NCBI RefSeq assembly: GCF_026627925.1
Contig: NZ_JAPNLE010000009.1
Coordinates: forward strand, 3,658,001-3,722,000
DNA: 64,000 nucleotides
Origin: Cupriavidus sp. D39
GTDB taxonomy: Bacteria; Pseudomonadota; Gammaproteobacteria; Burkholderiales; Burkholderiaceae
Direction: 5' to 3'
The notes under the pieces are model-generated. The model was not told the origin of the DNA, made no database searches, and was given only the letters and a program-made list of their open reading frames with translations. Below, piece by piece: positions 17,152 to 28,568 of the stretch (positions are counted from its first letter, which is position 1; every line of letters begins with the position of its first letter). The position numbers and the translations under genes are program-made.

Positions 17152-17375
17152 TGGTGATGGTGGTGATGGTGGGCCCAGCTGCCGTCGACGGAGCTGACAA
17201 AGGACTCCACGGCGTCCTTGTCGCCGGTGGCGTGGCGCACCAGTTCACCGCACTTGCAAAAGCCCTGGTACGGCGTGATGTGCGAGCAGGCGGACACCTT
17301 CTGCAGAAACAGCGTGACGGGCTTGGTGCACTTCTTGCACTTGAAGGTGAGGGTGCGGGCGGGTTTGGGGCTCAT
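17148..17375 (-). CDS. Small zinc-ribbon protein with natural poly-His tail
   Basis: 75 residues from the ATG at 17375. Two CxxC/CxC-type pairs (CKKC, CKCG with further Cys in SACSH) suggest a zinc ribbon. The C-terminus ends SWA followed by seven His, encoded by mixed CAC/CAT codons. The frame overlaps the metallopeptidase by 4 bp. It may deliver or sense metal for the partner enzyme, or mediate RNA/protein contacts; no function is established from the sequence. Confidence 0.65.
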   Translation of the reverse strand: MSPKPARTLTFKCKKCTKPVTLFLQKVSACSHITPYQGFCKCGELVRHATGDKDAVESFVSSVDGSWAHHHHHHH

Positions 17376-17513
17376 CTGATCTGGCTTGAATATGGCGTGA
17401 TTCGGCAGTGCCGGCGATAACCGGCAGAACAACGCGCATTTTAACCTGCCCTTGCCAGGCGTTCACGCTCTGCACCGTTGCGCTTTCCGCCGGCTTGGCC
17501 GCTGGCTTTCCGC

Positions 17514-18401
17514 CTATTCCTTGACCGCTCCGGTCATGCCCGATACGTAGTATTCGACGAAGAACGAATAGATCAGCGCCACCGGCAACGAGCCCAGCAA
17601 TGCACCCGCCATCAGCGCGCCCCAGTGGTAGACATCGCCCTCGACCAGTTCGGTGACGATGCCCACCGGTACCGTTTTCACCTCGGACGAGGAGATAAAG
17701 GTCAGCGCGTAGATAAACTCGTTCCACGACAGCGTGAAGGCGAAGATGCCGGCCGAGATCAGGCCCGGCACGGCCAGCGGCAGGATGATCTTGACCAGGA
17801 TTTCCCAGCGCGTGGCGCCGTCGATCAGCGCGCACTCTTCCAGCTCGTAGGGGATGGAGCGGAAGTAGCCCATCAGCAGCCAGGTGCAGAACGGGATCAG
17901 GAAGGTGGGGTAGGTGAGGATCAGCGCCCAGCGCGTATCGAACAGGCCGAGCTGGAATACGATCGACGCCAGCGGGATAAACAGGATCGAGGGCGGGATC
18001 AGGTAGGCCAGGAAGATCGCCAGCCCGACCTGCTTCGCGCCCTGGAAGCGCAGCCGCTCGATGGCATAGGCGGCCAGCACGCTGGCGGCCAGCGAGGCGA
18101 AGGTGGAGATCGTGGAGACGATCACGGTATTGAGCAGCCAGGCCGGGTAGGGCGTGTCGAGCAGCAGCTTCCTGAAGTGCGCGAGCGTGGGTGCCATCAC
18201 CAGGAAGGGGTTGGCGCTGCGCATCAGCAGTTCGCCGTCCGGCTTGAAGGCGGTGATCGCCATCCAGTAGAAGGGAAACAGCAGCACGAAGACGAAGATG
18301 CCCAGCGGGATGTAGATGGTCACCCAGCGCCGCGGTATCGATTGCAGGTAGTCCATCCCCTGCGCGGTGTCCTGCTGCTCAGCTGCGGCAGTCGCTTTCA
18401 T
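17514..18401 (-). CDS. Carbohydrate ABC transporter permease (MalG type)
   Basis: 295 residues with about six membrane segments. The cytoplasmic EAA loop reads ELEECALIDGATRWEILVKIILPLAVPG. It forms the channel with the MalF-type partner whose stop it overlaps by 4 bp. Uptake of a sugar or sugar acid across the inner membrane is expected. Last gene of the transport operon. Confidence 0.9.
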   Translation of the reverse strand: MKATAAAEQQDTAQGMDYLQSIPRRWVTIYIPLGIFVFVLLFPFYWMAITAFKPDGELLMRSANPFLVMAPTLAHFRKLLLDTPYPAWLLNTVIVSTISTFASLAASVLAAYAIERLRFQGAKQVGLAIFLAYLIPPSILFIPLASIVFQLGLFDTRWALILTYPTFLIPFCTWLLMGYFRSIPYELEECALIDGATRWEILVKIILPLAVPGLISAGIFAFTLSWNEFIYALTFISSSEVKTVPVGIVTELVEGDVYHWGALMAGALLGSLPVALIYSFFVEYYVSGMTGAVKE

Positions 18402-19297
18402 TTGTCGCCTCCCTGTTGCCAGCCGCGCCGCTGCAGGCCGAAGTATGAGAACAGGATGGCGGCCAGCAGGAAGGGCACCATCATTGTGGCGATCGCCGCG
18501 CCTTCGCCTAGCGAGCCGCCGGGAATCGCGCGCTGGAACGACAGCGTGGCCATCAGGTGCGTGGCATTCAGCGGGCCGCCGCGCGTGAGCACGTAGATCA
18601 GCTGGAAATCAGTGAAGGTGAACAGCACGGAGAAGGTCATCACCACCGCGATGATCGGCGTCAGCAGCGGCAGTGTGACGTAGCGGAACTGCTGCCACGG
18701 CGTCACGCCGTCAATGGACGCGGCCTCGTACAGCGTGGGCGAGATCGTCTGCAAGCCAGCCAGCAGCGAGATGGCGACAAAGGGAATGCCGCGCCAGACA
18801 TTGGCCGCGATGGTGGACAAGCGCGCCAGCCACGGGTCTCCCAGGAAGTCGATATAGCGGTCGATCAGCCCGAGCTTGACCAGCGTCCAGCTGATGATGG
18901 AGAACTGCGCGTCATAGATCCACCAGAAGGCCAGTGCCGACAGTGCGGTCGGCACGATCCATGGCAGCAGCACGATGGCGCGAAAGAAGGACTTGAACGG
19001 CAGGTTCTTGTTGAGCAGCAGCGCCAGCCACAGGCCCAGCGCGAACTTCACCACGCTGGCCACCACGGTGTAGAAGATCGTATTGAACAGCGCCAGTTGG
19101 GTGAGCGAGTCGCCGGCCAGATAGGTGTAGTTCGACAGCCCGATCCATTCGCCGGTGCCGCCGATCTTGGTATTGGTGAAGCCGAGCCATACGCCGAGGC
19201 CGAGCGGGTACGTCAGGAAGACCAGCAGCAACAGCGCGGTGGGCAGCATGAACAGCAGCCCCAGCGCATGGCGGTTGTTCAACAGGCGGGAAATCAT
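18398..19297 (-). CDS. Carbohydrate ABC transporter permease (MalF type)
   Basis: 299 residues, about six membrane segments, with the EAA motif in YEAASIDGVTPWQQFRYVTLPLL. It pairs with the MalG-type permease and the UgpC/MalK-type ATPase in this operon. A gap of about 100 bp separates it from the binding-protein gene. Confidence 0.9.
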   Translation of the reverse strand: MISRLLNNRHALGLLFMLPTALLLLVFLTYPLGLGVWLGFTNTKIGGTGEWIGLSNYTYLAGDSLTQLALFNTIFYTVVASVVKFALGLWLALLLNKNLPFKSFFRAIVLLPWIVPTALSALAFWWIYDAQFSIISWTLVKLGLIDRYIDFLGDPWLARLSTIAANVWRGIPFVAISLLAGLQTISPTLYEAASIDGVTPWQQFRYVTLPLLTPIIAVVMTFSVLFTFTDFQLIYVLTRGGPLNATHLMATLSFQRAIPGGSLGEGAAIATMMVPFLLAAILFSYFGLQRRGWQQGGDK

Positions 19298-19399
19298 GGT
19301 TTACCTCGCATGGCTCACCTCGCAGGGTTCGGCTTTTGCGGGCGCGGCGGTGCTGCCGCGCCCTCGTCTCGCTTCAGGCGTTGGCCATTAGTTGGCCAA

Positions 19400-20719
19400 C
19401 TACGCCTTGTAGTACCGCTGCGCCCGCTCCGCCGCGCGCGCCGCCGCCTCCTTGGGCGTCTTGGAGCCGCTGGCCGCCTCCGCCACCATGTCGACCACGA
19501 TGTAGTCGGCCATGGCCGCGGCCGACGCGGTGCCCAGCGGGCCAGCATGGCCGTTGTCGAGCATCAGCGCGGCGGCGTCCCGATAGACGGTGTGCTTGGG
19601 ATCGGCCGTCCAGATCGGGTTGGCCTCGTAGGCCTTGAGCGGCTGGCTGACGTAGCCGATGGCGGCTTCCATCCAGGGGTTGTACTGTTCCGGCTCCATC
19701 ATGAACTGCAGGTAGGCCTTGGCCGCGTTCGGATACTTGGAGTATTTGAACAGCATCATCTGCGTGATCTGCATCAGCTCGGTGGGTTTGCCTGACGTAC
19801 CGATCGGGAAGTGCGCGTGCTGGATGTCGCGCGCCATCTCCTGCAGCTTGGGCTCCTTCGAATTCTTGGCCGCGTAGTAGATCGAGATGCCGTTGGCGGT
19901 CAGGCTGATCTGTCCATCGAGGAAGGCCTTGTTGTTCGACGGGTCCTGCCATGACAGCGTGCCCGGCACAAAGGTGGCGTAGAGCTGCTTGGCATACTCC
20001 AGCGCGGCCCAGGTCTCAGGCGAGTTGACCACCACCTTGCCCTTGGTGTCGACCAGCATGCCGCCGTGCGACCACAGCAGCCAGTGTGCCCAGTTGTTGC
20101 CATCGCCCACGGCCTTGCCGAGGGCAAAGCCACACGGCGTGTTCTTGGCCTTGAGGCCCTGGCACAGCTTGAGGAAGCCGGCGATGTCCTTGGGCACGGT
20201 GTCGAAACCAGCAGCCTTGATGTGGCTCTCGCGATAGACGAGCGCGTTGCCGACCACGCCCAGCGGCAGGCCAATCCACTTGCCGTTATGCGTCCCATAC
20301 TTGCGGCAGACGTCATACCAGCCGCCATATTTGCCGCCCAGGTAGGTGGCCAGGTCGGTCAGGTCGACCAGCTTGTCGGGATATTGCTGCGGGTCATCGA
20401 ACCAGCCGACGATGACGTCCGGCCCGCTGCCCACGCTGGCCGCCACCGCGGCCTTGGGGCGCACGTCTTCCCAGCCTTCGTTGTCGACGCGTACCTCGAC
20501 GCCGGTCAGCTCGGTGAACTTCTTTGTGTTGGCGTTCCACAGGTCTTCATCGCCCTGCACGAAACGCTTCCAGCGCAGCACGCGCAGCTTGGCGCCGGCT
20601 TCCGGCTTGTATTGCAGTGCAGCCGGCGCGGCGAAGGCATTGCCGATCGCCGTGGTGGCGGCAACCGCCGCCGTGGATACCAGGAAATCGCGTCTCGTGA
20701 AGTTGCTCGGTGTGCTCAT
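19400..20719 (-). CDS. Extracellular sugar-binding protein of the ABC transporter
   Basis: 439 residues. A Tat-type signal ([23 protein letters not shown]) precedes a family 1 solute-binding fold: [53 protein letters not shown]. It captures the substrate in the periplasm. Its ATG overlaps the ATPase stop (ATGA). The substrate is probably a pentose, hexose or the matching aldonate, given the neighbouring dehydratase. Confidence 0.9.
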   Translation of the reverse strand: MSTPSNFTRRDFLVSTAAVAATTAIGNAFAAPAALQYKPEAGAKLRVLRWKRFVQGDEDLWNANTKKFTELTGVEVRVDNEGWEDVRPKAAVAASVGSGPDVIVGWFDDPQQYPDKLVDLTDLATYLGGKYGGWYDVCRKYGTHNGKWIGLPLGVVGNALVYRESHIKAAGFDTVPKDIAGFLKLCQGLKAKNTPCGFALGKAVGDGNNWAHWLLWSHGGMLVDTKGKVVVNSPETWAALEYAKQLYATFVPGTLSWQDPSNNKAFLDGQISLTANGISIYYAAKNSKEPKLQEMARDIQHAHFPIGTSGKPTELMQITQMMLFKYSKYPNAAKAYLQFMMEPEQYNPWMEAAIGYVSQPLKAYEANPIWTADPKHTVYRDAAALMLDNGHAGPLGTASAAAMADYIVVDMVAEAASGSKTPKEAAARAAERAQRYYKA

Positions 20720-21888
20720 CGCTTTGTCTCCTCCGTGGTCAGGGGCTCCGCCCCGTGCTGGTCATGCCTGCTTCCCGGATCCTCCGCCGGTGCCGCCGGG
20801 CCGCGCCGCAATAGCGTCTGGCCTGAATCGGCATCGAACAGATGCGTGTGCTGGTGGTCGGGCACCAGATTCAGGATGTCGCCCGCCGCGAAGTCATGGC
20901 GCTCGCGGAAGATCGAGATGAACTCCGTCTCGCAAAAGCGGGAATAGATCTCGGTGTTGGCGCCGGTGGGCTCCACCACCGATACACGGTTCTGCAGGCC
21001 CTGGCCGGGCGCGCCCAGGCTCAGGTGCTCCGGCCGCACGCCGTAGATCACGCGCTGGCCGTCGGTCCCCGCGCTGGGGTCCAAGCGCGCGGGGGCGGGC
21101 AGGCACGTGCCGTCGGGAAACTCGATCACGGCATTGCCGCCCTGGAGGCGCAGCACGCCGGGCAGGAAGTTCATCGCCGGCGAGCCGATGAAGCCGGCCA
21201 CGAAAAGGTTGTCGGGATGGTCGTAGAGCTCGAGCGGCTTGCCGCGCTGCTCCACGCGGCCGTCGCGCATCACCACGATCTGGTCGCCCATGGTCATGGC
21301 CTCGATCTGGTCGTGCGTGACATAGACCGAGGTGGTGCGCAGGCGCTGGTGCAGCTCCTTGATCTCCGCGCGCATCTGCACGCGCAGCTTGGCGTCCAGG
21401 TTGGAGAGCGGCTCGTCGAACAGGAACACCTGCGGATCGCGCACGATGGCGCGGCCCATGGCCACGCGCTGACGCTGTCCGCCCGAGAGCTGCCGCGGGT
21501 AGCGCTCCAGCAGGCTGTCCAGGCCGAGAATGGCCGAGGCCTTGGCCACTTTTTGCTTGATCTCGTCCTTGTCGCCCCTGGCGAGCTTGAGCGAGAAGGC
21601 CATGTTGTCGTAGACCGTCATATGCGGGTAGAGCGCATAGTTCTGGAACACCATGGCGATGTCGCGCTCCTTGGGCGGCAGGCGGTTGACCACGCGCTCG
21701 CCGATGGAGATCTCGCCGGTAGTGATCTCCTCCAGCCCGGCGATCATGCGCAGCAGCGTGGACTTGCCGCAGCCGGATGGCCCGACCAGCACCGTGAACT
21801 GGCCATCGGCGATATCGATGTCCACGCCGCGGATGACCTGCGTGCTGCCGAAGTATTTCTGGATGCCGCGAATCTGGACCGATGCCAT
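20716..21888 (-). CDS. Sugar ABC transporter ATP-binding protein (UgpC/MalK type)
   Basis: 390 residues from [11 protein letters not shown]. Walker [11 protein letters not shown]-loop [11 protein letters not shown], signature [14 protein letters not shown], Walker [14 protein letters not shown], then a C-terminal OB-like regulatory domain. It powers the two permeases of the operon. The start at 21888 fits the family better than the in-frame ATG at 21924. Gene order ATPase-binding protein-permease-permease follows the dehydratase gene. Confidence 0.92.
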   Translation of the reverse strand: MASVQIRGIQKYFGSTQVIRGVDIDIADGQFTVLVGPSGCGKSTLLRMIAGLEEITTGEISIGERVVNRLPPKERDIAMVFQNYALYPHMTVYDNMAFSLKLARGDKDEIKQKVAKASAILGLDSLLERYPRQLSGGQRQRVAMGRAIVRDPQVFLFDEPLSNLDAKLRVQMRAEIKELHQRLRTTSVYVTHDQIEAMTMGDQIVVMRDGRVEQRGKPLELYDHPDNLFVAGFIGSPAMNFLPGVLRLQGGNAVIEFPDGTCLPAPARLDPSAGTDGQRVIYGVRPEHLSLGAPGQGLQNRVSVVEPTGANTEIYSRFCETEFISIFRERHDFAAGDILNLVPDHQHTHLFDADSGQTLLRRGPAAPAEDPGSRHDQHGAEPLTTEETKR

Positions 21889-21978
21889 GGGTGGTGTCTC
21901 CGTGAGCCGCTTATGCCCGTTCATGCCGGGGGCGGCAGTGCGTCGCGAATGGAAAGCCGTGTGTGGCGACGGCGCGCC

Positions 21979-23712
21979 TCAGTGGTTGTCCTTGGGCACG
22001 GCGGCGCCGCTCTTGCCTACCAGGAAATCCAGGTCGGCGCCCAGGTTGGCCTGCTGCACATGCTCGACATACAGGCGCGTCCAGCCGCGCTCCATCGGCA
22101 GCGCGGGCGCCCGCCACGCGGCGCGGCGGCGCTGCAGCTCGGCCTCGTCGACATGCAGGTGCAGCTTGCGCGCGGCCACGTCCAGCTCCACCATGTCGCC
22201 GTCCTGCACCAGCGCGAGCGGGCCGCCGGCGGCGGCTTCCGGCGCCACGTGCAGCACCACCGTGCCGTAAGCCGTGCCGCTCATGCGCGCGTCCGATATG
22301 CGGACCATGTCGGTGATGCCCTTGCGCAGGACCTTGGGCGGCAGCGGCATGTTGCCGGCCTCGGCCATGCCGGGGTAGCCGCGCGGGCCGCAGTTCTTCA
22401 GCACCAGCACGCAGGTCTCGTCGACGTCGAGCAATTCATCGTCTAGCCGCTGGTGCATGTGCTCGCTGTTCTCGAACACCACTGCGCGCCCGGTGTGCTT
22501 GAGCAGTGCCGGCGTGGCGGCCGATGGCTTGATCACCGCGCCGTCGGGGCACAGGTTGCCACGCAGCACGGCGATGCCGGCGTTGGCCTTGAATGGCGCG
22601 TCGAAGGCGTGGATGACTTCGCGGTTCCAGTTGGGCGCGTCCTTGCAGTTGTCCCACAGCGTCTTGCCGTTGACGGTGAGCGCGTCGTGCGCGAGCACCG
22701 ATTGCAGTTCGCGGATCACCGCGGGCAGGCCGCCGGCGTAGTAGAAATCTTCCATCAGGTGGCGCCCGGATGGCTGCAGGTCGAGCAGGCATGGCAGCTC
22801 GTGGCCCAGCGCATCCCAGTCCTCCAGCTTGAGCTGGACGCCGATGCGCCCGGCGATGGCCAGCAGGTGGATGACGGCGTTGGTCGAGCCGCCGATGGCC
22901 GCGTTGACGCGGATCGCATTCTCGAACGCGTCCCGGGTCAGGATCTTCGACATCACCAGGTTGTCCTTCACCATCTCCACGATACGGCGTCCGGAAGTCC
23001 GCGCCAGCACGTTGCGGCGGCCATCCACCGCGGGAATCGCGGCGTTGCCGGGCAGGCTCATGCCCAGCGCCTCCACCATGCTGGCCATGGTCGACGCGGT
23101 GCCCATCGTCATGCAGTGGCCGTGCGAGCGGTGCATGCAGCTCTCGGCCTCGAAGAAGTCTTCCTGCGACATCTGCCCGGCCCGCACTTCTTCCGACATC
23201 TTCCACACATCGGTGCCGGAGCCCAGCTCGCCGCCGCGGAACTTGCCGCTCAGCATCGGGCCGCCGGAGACGCCGATGGTGGGCAGGTCGCACGAGGCCG
23301 CGCCCATCATCAGCGCGGGCGTGGTCTTGTCGCAGCCCATCAGCAGCACCACGCCGTCGATCGGGTTGCCGCGGATCGATTCCTCCACGTCCATGCTCGC
23401 CAGGTTGCGGAACAGCATGGCGGTGGGGCGCAGCATGGTTTCGCCGAGCGACATCACCGGGAATTCAAGCGGAAAGCCGCCGGCTTCCCACACGCCGATC
23501 TTGACCTGTTCGGCCAGCGTGCGGAAATGCGAGTTGCAGGGCGTGAGCTCGGAGTAGGTGTTGCAGATGCCGATGACCGGACGGCCATCGAACTGGTCGT
23601 GGGGGATGCCGCGGTTCTTGAGCCATGAGCGATAGATGAAGCCATCGCGGTCGAGGCGGCCAAACCAGGCTTGGCTGCGGCGCGTGGGGGGCGTCGGCTT
23701 GTCGTCGTTCAC
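21979..23712 (-). CDS. IlvD/Edd-family sugar-acid dehydratase (L-arabinonate type)
   Basis: 577 residues. Fe-S and active-site motifs of the dihydroxyacid/phosphogluconate dehydratase family: NTYSELTPCNSH, LLMGCDKTTPALMMGAASC, SCMHRSHGHCMTMGTAST, and KNCGPRGYPGMAEAGNMPLP near the C-terminus. This subgroup dehydrates aldonates such as L-arabinonate, D-xylonate or D-fuconate rather than making branched-chain amino acids. The position ahead of a sugar ABC transporter and next to a divergent FadR-type regulator supports a sugar-acid catabolic role. The exact substrate is not fixed by sequence. Confidence 0.85.
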   Translation of the reverse strand: MNDDKPTPPTRRSQAWFGRLDRDGFIYRSWLKNRGIPHDQFDGRPVIGICNTYSELTPCNSHFRTLAEQVKIGVWEAGGFPLEFPVMSLGETMLRPTAMLFRNLASMDVEESIRGNPIDGVVLLMGCDKTTPALMMGAASCDLPTIGVSGGPMLSGKFRGGELGSGTDVWKMSEEVRAGQMSQEDFFEAESCMHRSHGHCMTMGTASTMASMVEALGMSLPGNAAIPAVDGRRNVLARTSGRRIVEMVKDNLVMSKILTRDAFENAIRVNAAIGGSTNAVIHLLAIAGRIGVQLKLEDWDALGHELPCLLDLQPSGRHLMEDFYYAGGLPAVIRELQSVLAHDALTVNGKTLWDNCKDAPNWNREVIHAFDAPFKANAGIAVLRGNLCPDGAVIKPSAATPALLKHTGRAVVFENSEHMHQRLDDELLDVDETCVLVLKNCGPRGYPGMAEAGNMPLPPKVLRKGITDMVRISDARMSGTAYGTVVLHVAPEAAAGGPLALVQDGDMVELDVAARKLHLHVDEAELQRRRAAWRAPALPMERGWTRLYVEHVQQANLGADLDFLVGKSGAAVPKDNH

Positions 23713-23885
23713 TCGGGTCTCCTGCGTTTTCGCGGGGGCCGCGTAGCGACGGCTGGCGCGTAGGCGCTACGTGTGCTGATGCCCGCTTTATTGTGCGCTG
23801 CAGATACGGATGCCCACGACCAATTGCACTGCCTTGCCGCATGCATGCCGAGTGAGCGGAGTCTAGTTCACGAGTCTGGACAGGT

Positions 23886-23904
23886 AAACTGGTATTACCA
23901 ATTA
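23886..23904. promoter_or_regulatory. FadR/PdhR-type operator (TGGTATTACCA)
   Basis: The core palindrome TGGT-ATT-ACCA lies at 23890-23900, flanked by AT-rich bases. It matches the TGGTnnnACCA consensus of FadR-subfamily GntR regulators. It lies in the divergent region between the dehydratase operon and the regulator gene, so it can control both. A weaker half-match (TGGTCTTTACC) follows at about 23906. Confidence 0.65.
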
Positions 23905-24000
23905 GTGGTCTTTACCGATGCCGCAGCGCATGCTGCAGCGCGCGATGAATCCGCCTGGACATTCGCTAGCGCGCTGCCTAGACTCCAGCCGGCTGGACAA

Positions 24001-24804
24001 ATGGTCAAACCAATTCGCCAGACGCTCGGGCCGCACATGCCTATCCATTCGATCGAACCGCAACGCCTGTACCGCCAGATCAGCGCCCAGCTGCGCACGC
24101 TGATCCAGGCCGGCGAGTTTCCGGTGGGCCTGCGCCTGCCGGCGGAGCGGGATTTGTCGGTGCAGCTCGGCGTCAGCCGCCCATCGCTGCGCGAGGCGTT
24201 GATCGCGCTCGAGGTCGAGGGCTATATCGAAGTGCGGATGGGCTCCGGCATCTACGTGTGCGAGCCGCCGTCATCCGTCGACGGCGGCTTCGACCTGTCC
24301 GGCGAGGAAGGGCCGCTCGAGCTGATCCGCGCGCGTGCGCTGGTGGAAGGCGAGGTCGCCGCGCTGGCGGCCAGGAGCGGGCGCAAGGCCCAGTTCGACG
24401 CGATCGAGGAGGCCATTGCGCAGATGGCCGCTGAAGCTGCCGCCGGCATCAAGCCGCTCGATGCGGATCGCCTGTTCCATGTGCGGGTGGCGCAAGCCAC
24501 CGGCAACAGCGTGCTGGTGGGCGTGGTGCGCCGGCTCTTCGACCTGCGCCTCGGGCCGCTGTTCGATCAGCTGAACAGCCACTTCGAGACGCCCGAGGTC
24601 TGGGCCCAGGCCATCGCCGAGCACCGCGAAGTGCTGGCGGCGCTGCGCGGCAAGGATCCGGAGCTGGCGCGCGCGGTCATGCAGCGGCATATGGACATCG
24701 CTTACCGCCGCCTGACCTCCAGCTTGACCCGCGCGCGCAAGCGCGCAGCCGGCACGCCGAGCGCCGCGCCGCGCGCCCGGAAAGCGTCCTCAGGGGCGTC
24801 ATGA
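24001..24804 (+). CDS. FadR-subfamily GntR transcriptional regulator
   Basis: 267 residues. N-terminal winged helix (RLYRQISAQLRTLIQAGEF, GLRLPAERDLSVQLGVSRP, LREALIALEVEGYIEVR) and a C-terminal all-helical FCD domain with His/Asp-type metal-binding residues (DADRLFHVRVAQ, EHREVLAAL, MQRHMDIAYRR). It probably represses the divergent dehydratase/ABC operon until the sugar acid or its keto product binds. ATG 24001 is used here; ATG 24037 is an equally possible start (MPIHSIEPQ). Confidence 0.85.
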   Translation: MVKPIRQTLGPHMPIHSIEPQRLYRQISAQLRTLIQAGEFPVGLRLPAERDLSVQLGVSRPSLREALIALEVEGYIEVRMGSGIYVCEPPSSVDGGFDLSGEEGPLELIRARALVEGEVAALAARSGRKAQFDAIEEAIAQMAAEAAAGIKPLDADRLFHVRVAQATGNSVLVGVVRRLFDLRLGPLFDQLNSHFETPEVWAQAIAEHREVLAALRGKDPELARAVMQRHMDIAYRRLTSSLTRARKRAAGTPSAAPRARKASSGAS

Positions 24805-24867
24805 AGGGCCTTGTGCGGACCGGCTTTGCTACACTTGGCCGATTCCCCCAATTTCACCCGGATCCGC

Positions 24868-26535
<1,668 letters not shown>

Positions 26536-26583
26536 GCCGGATCTCGGAAGGCGGCGTACGGTTGCGCGCCAACAAAGGACAAG

Positions 26584-26603
26584 GGCCCCGCTCGCGCGGG
26601 GCC
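26584..26603 (+). terminator. Probable terminator hairpin after ettA
   Basis: GGCCCCGC-tcgc-GCGGGGCC forms a strong stem 48 bp after the ettA stop. The T tract behind it is weak, so termination may be partial. Confidence 0.5.
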
Positions 26604-27095
26604 TCAGCTTTCTGACAAAGCCGGATCTGCGTTGTCGTGCTCCCCTCTCCCGCGCGCGGGAGAGGGGCTGGGGGAGAGGGCGGGCGCTGGTTACGCCTGC
26701 GTGCTGGAAAACACCACGGGCTTCGCTTCAAGTGGCTCCTAGCTAAGCCACCCCTCTCCCCCTGAGGGGAGAGGGAGAGACAGCCGTCGTCATGGCGCGC
26801 GGTGTTGGCCTGTTCGGTGGCTTCGGCTAATGCTTCAGGTCTGTCAGCTTTCTGACAAAGCCGGATCTGCGTTGTTGTGCTCCCCTCTCCCGCGCGCGGG
26901 AGAGGGGCTGGGGGAGAGGGCGGGCGCTGGTTATGCCTGCGTGCTGGAAAACACCACGGGCTTCGCTTCAACTGGCTCCTAGCTAAGCCACCCCTCTCCC
27001 CGGCCCTCTCCCCCTGAGGGGAGAGGGTGAGACAGCCGTCGTCGTAGCACGCGGTTTTGGCCTGTTCGGCGGCTTCGGCTTGTGCATCAGGTTTG
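26604..27095. repeat. Tandem pair of a 240-252-bp intergenic repeat
   Basis: Two head-to-tail copies begin with TCAGCTTTCTGACAAAGCC at 26604 and 26844; the second ends at 27095, where the next TCAGC diverges. They differ by a few substitutions and by an extra 12-bp CTCCCCGGCCCT-type block in the second. Each copy holds a hairpin of CTCTCCCGC/GCGGGAGAG. A diverged solo copy is at 120-271 and a fragment at about 52430-52500. No ORF is supported. Confidence 0.8.
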
Positions 27096-27113
27096 TCAGC
27101 GCGCGCCCGATCT

Positions 27114-28277
27114 TTACGCCAGGTTCGCGTTGCGCGGCGGCCCTGCCTTGGGCACCAGCCGCAGCTTCGTAATCTCCGAGGGCGCGCCAAAGCGCTTGGG
27201 CGGCCCCCAGTAGCCGGTGCCGCGGCTCACATACACCCACATTGCCTCATGCCGGTTGAGCCCGGCGGTATAGGGCTGCTGCATTGGCACGAACAGGTTC
27301 CAGGGCCAGAACTGGCCGCCGTGCGTATGCCCGGAAAGCTGCAGGTCGAAGCCGGCGGTGGAAGCGGCTGGCGCGGTGCGCGGCTGGTGCGCCAGCAGCA
27401 CGCGCGCTGCCACCACCGCCGGCGCGCCGTCCAGCGCGCGCGCCGGGTCGCTGCGGTGGCTTTCGTCGAAGCGGTGGGCGGAGTAGTCGGTCACGCCGGC
27501 CAGCACCAGCGCTTCCTCGTCCTCGCCGATCACCACATGCTCGTTCATCAGCACGCGCAGGCCCAGCCTGCGCAGCTCGATGATCCACGGCTCGGCGCCG
27601 GCGTAGTACTCGTGGTTGCCGGTGACGAAGAACGTGCCATGGCGCGCCTTCAGATCGCCCAGCGGCGCGGTGTGCGGCGCCAGCTCGCGCACCGTGCCGT
27701 CGACCAGGTCGCCGGTGATGGCGATGGCGTCCGGCCGCAGCCCGTTGACGCGCGCCACGATGCGCTCCAGGTAGGCGCGCTTGATGGTGGGGCCGACGTG
27801 GATATCGCTGATCTGCACGATGGTGAAATCGTGCAGCGAGTCGGGCAGGCCGGCGATCGGCACTTCCACCTCCACCACCTGCGCCAGCCGCCGCGCATTG
27901 AACAGCCCCAGCGCGGTGACCAGCAGCGCGAGCACCGGCACCGCCACCGCGGTGCGGGGCAGCAGCCAGTCCGGCTGCCAGCTTGCAACGGCGCTTGCCA
28001 GCAGCACAACATCGCGTGTCAGCGTCAGCACCAGCAGCGAGGAGAAGAAACCCATTGCCAGCATGCCCACCCAGGTAAGCGCATCGGACCACGGCTGGTC
28101 AAGGCGCCGCGCCAGCAGGCCGGCTGGGATCAGCGGCCAGGATAGCGCCAGCCACGCCACGGCAAGTGCCTTGACGACATAGGATACGGGCAGGTCGGGT
28201 AGCAGCCGCAGGCCGATGTAGCCATGCAACAGCCCAACCACGATGGCCGCGACGAAAACGGTGGTGCGAGGGGGCAT
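27114..28277 (-). CDS. Membrane-anchored metallophosphoesterase (YkuE type)
   Basis: 387 residues. Four N-terminal membrane segments are followed by a calcineurin-like phosphoesterase domain: ISDIHVGP, ITGDLVDG, VTGNHEYY, LLAHQPR, LSGHTHGGQFWP. These bind two metal ions. YkuE-type members act on membrane-associated phosphoesters. The gene is alone on its strand, next to the tandem repeat. Confidence 0.88.
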   Translation of the reverse strand: MPPRTTVFVAAIVVGLLHGYIGLRLLPDLPVSYVVKALAVAWLALSWPLIPAGLLARRLDQPWSDALTWVGMLAMGFFSSLLVLTLTRDVVLLASAVASWQPDWLLPRTAVAVPVLALLVTALGLFNARRLAQVVEVEVPIAGLPDSLHDFTIVQISDIHVGPTIKRAYLERIVARVNGLRPDAIAITGDLVDGTVRELAPHTAPLGDLKARHGTFFVTGNHEYYAGAEPWIIELRRLGLRVLMNEHVVIGEDEEALVLAGVTDYSAHRFDESHRSDPARALDGAPAVVAARVLLAHQPRTAPAASTAGFDLQLSGHTHGGQFWPWNLFVPMQQPYTAGLNRHEAMWVYVSRGTGYWGPPKRFGAPSEITKLRLVPKAGPPRNANLA

Positions 28278-28568
28278 GCCACCTCCAGGAGAGCGAACGC
28301 CAGGAACATTCCTGCGTCCAGTTTTGTTTTAGTGCATTCCGGCACCACGATGCAGGCGGAACCGCAGGTGAGAGGCAGGTCTTCCGTGCCCGTGCGCCTG
28401 TTGTCGCGCAATGTCCGTTTGGCGTCGCTTTTTCGCCGCACCATGCAAGAGGTATATAGCTGAGGCTGCCGCCAGGCACATTCAAGACCCAAGCCGTGTT
28501 TTAGCTGCATGGCCGAACCCACCGAAGCAAGATGCGCAGCTCGCCGCGATTCGCCGCCCGCCTCAGCC

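Noticed and set aside
17148..17171. Poly-His codons as evidence of a cloning vector or tagged construct
   Set aside because: No vector linker, restriction site or protease site is present and the flanking genes are native with overlapping frames, so a natural tail is more likely.
20842..22446. Long open frame on the + strand opposite the ABC ATPase and dehydratase genes
   Set aside because: It is the antisense shadow of two strongly supported genes in GC-rich DNA; composition (Ala/Arg/His-rich) and lack of motifs are typical of such shadows.
26640..27060. CRISPR-like array in the tandem repeat region
   Set aside because: Only two copies of a 240-252-bp unit, no short repeats with unique spacers and no cas genes in the window.
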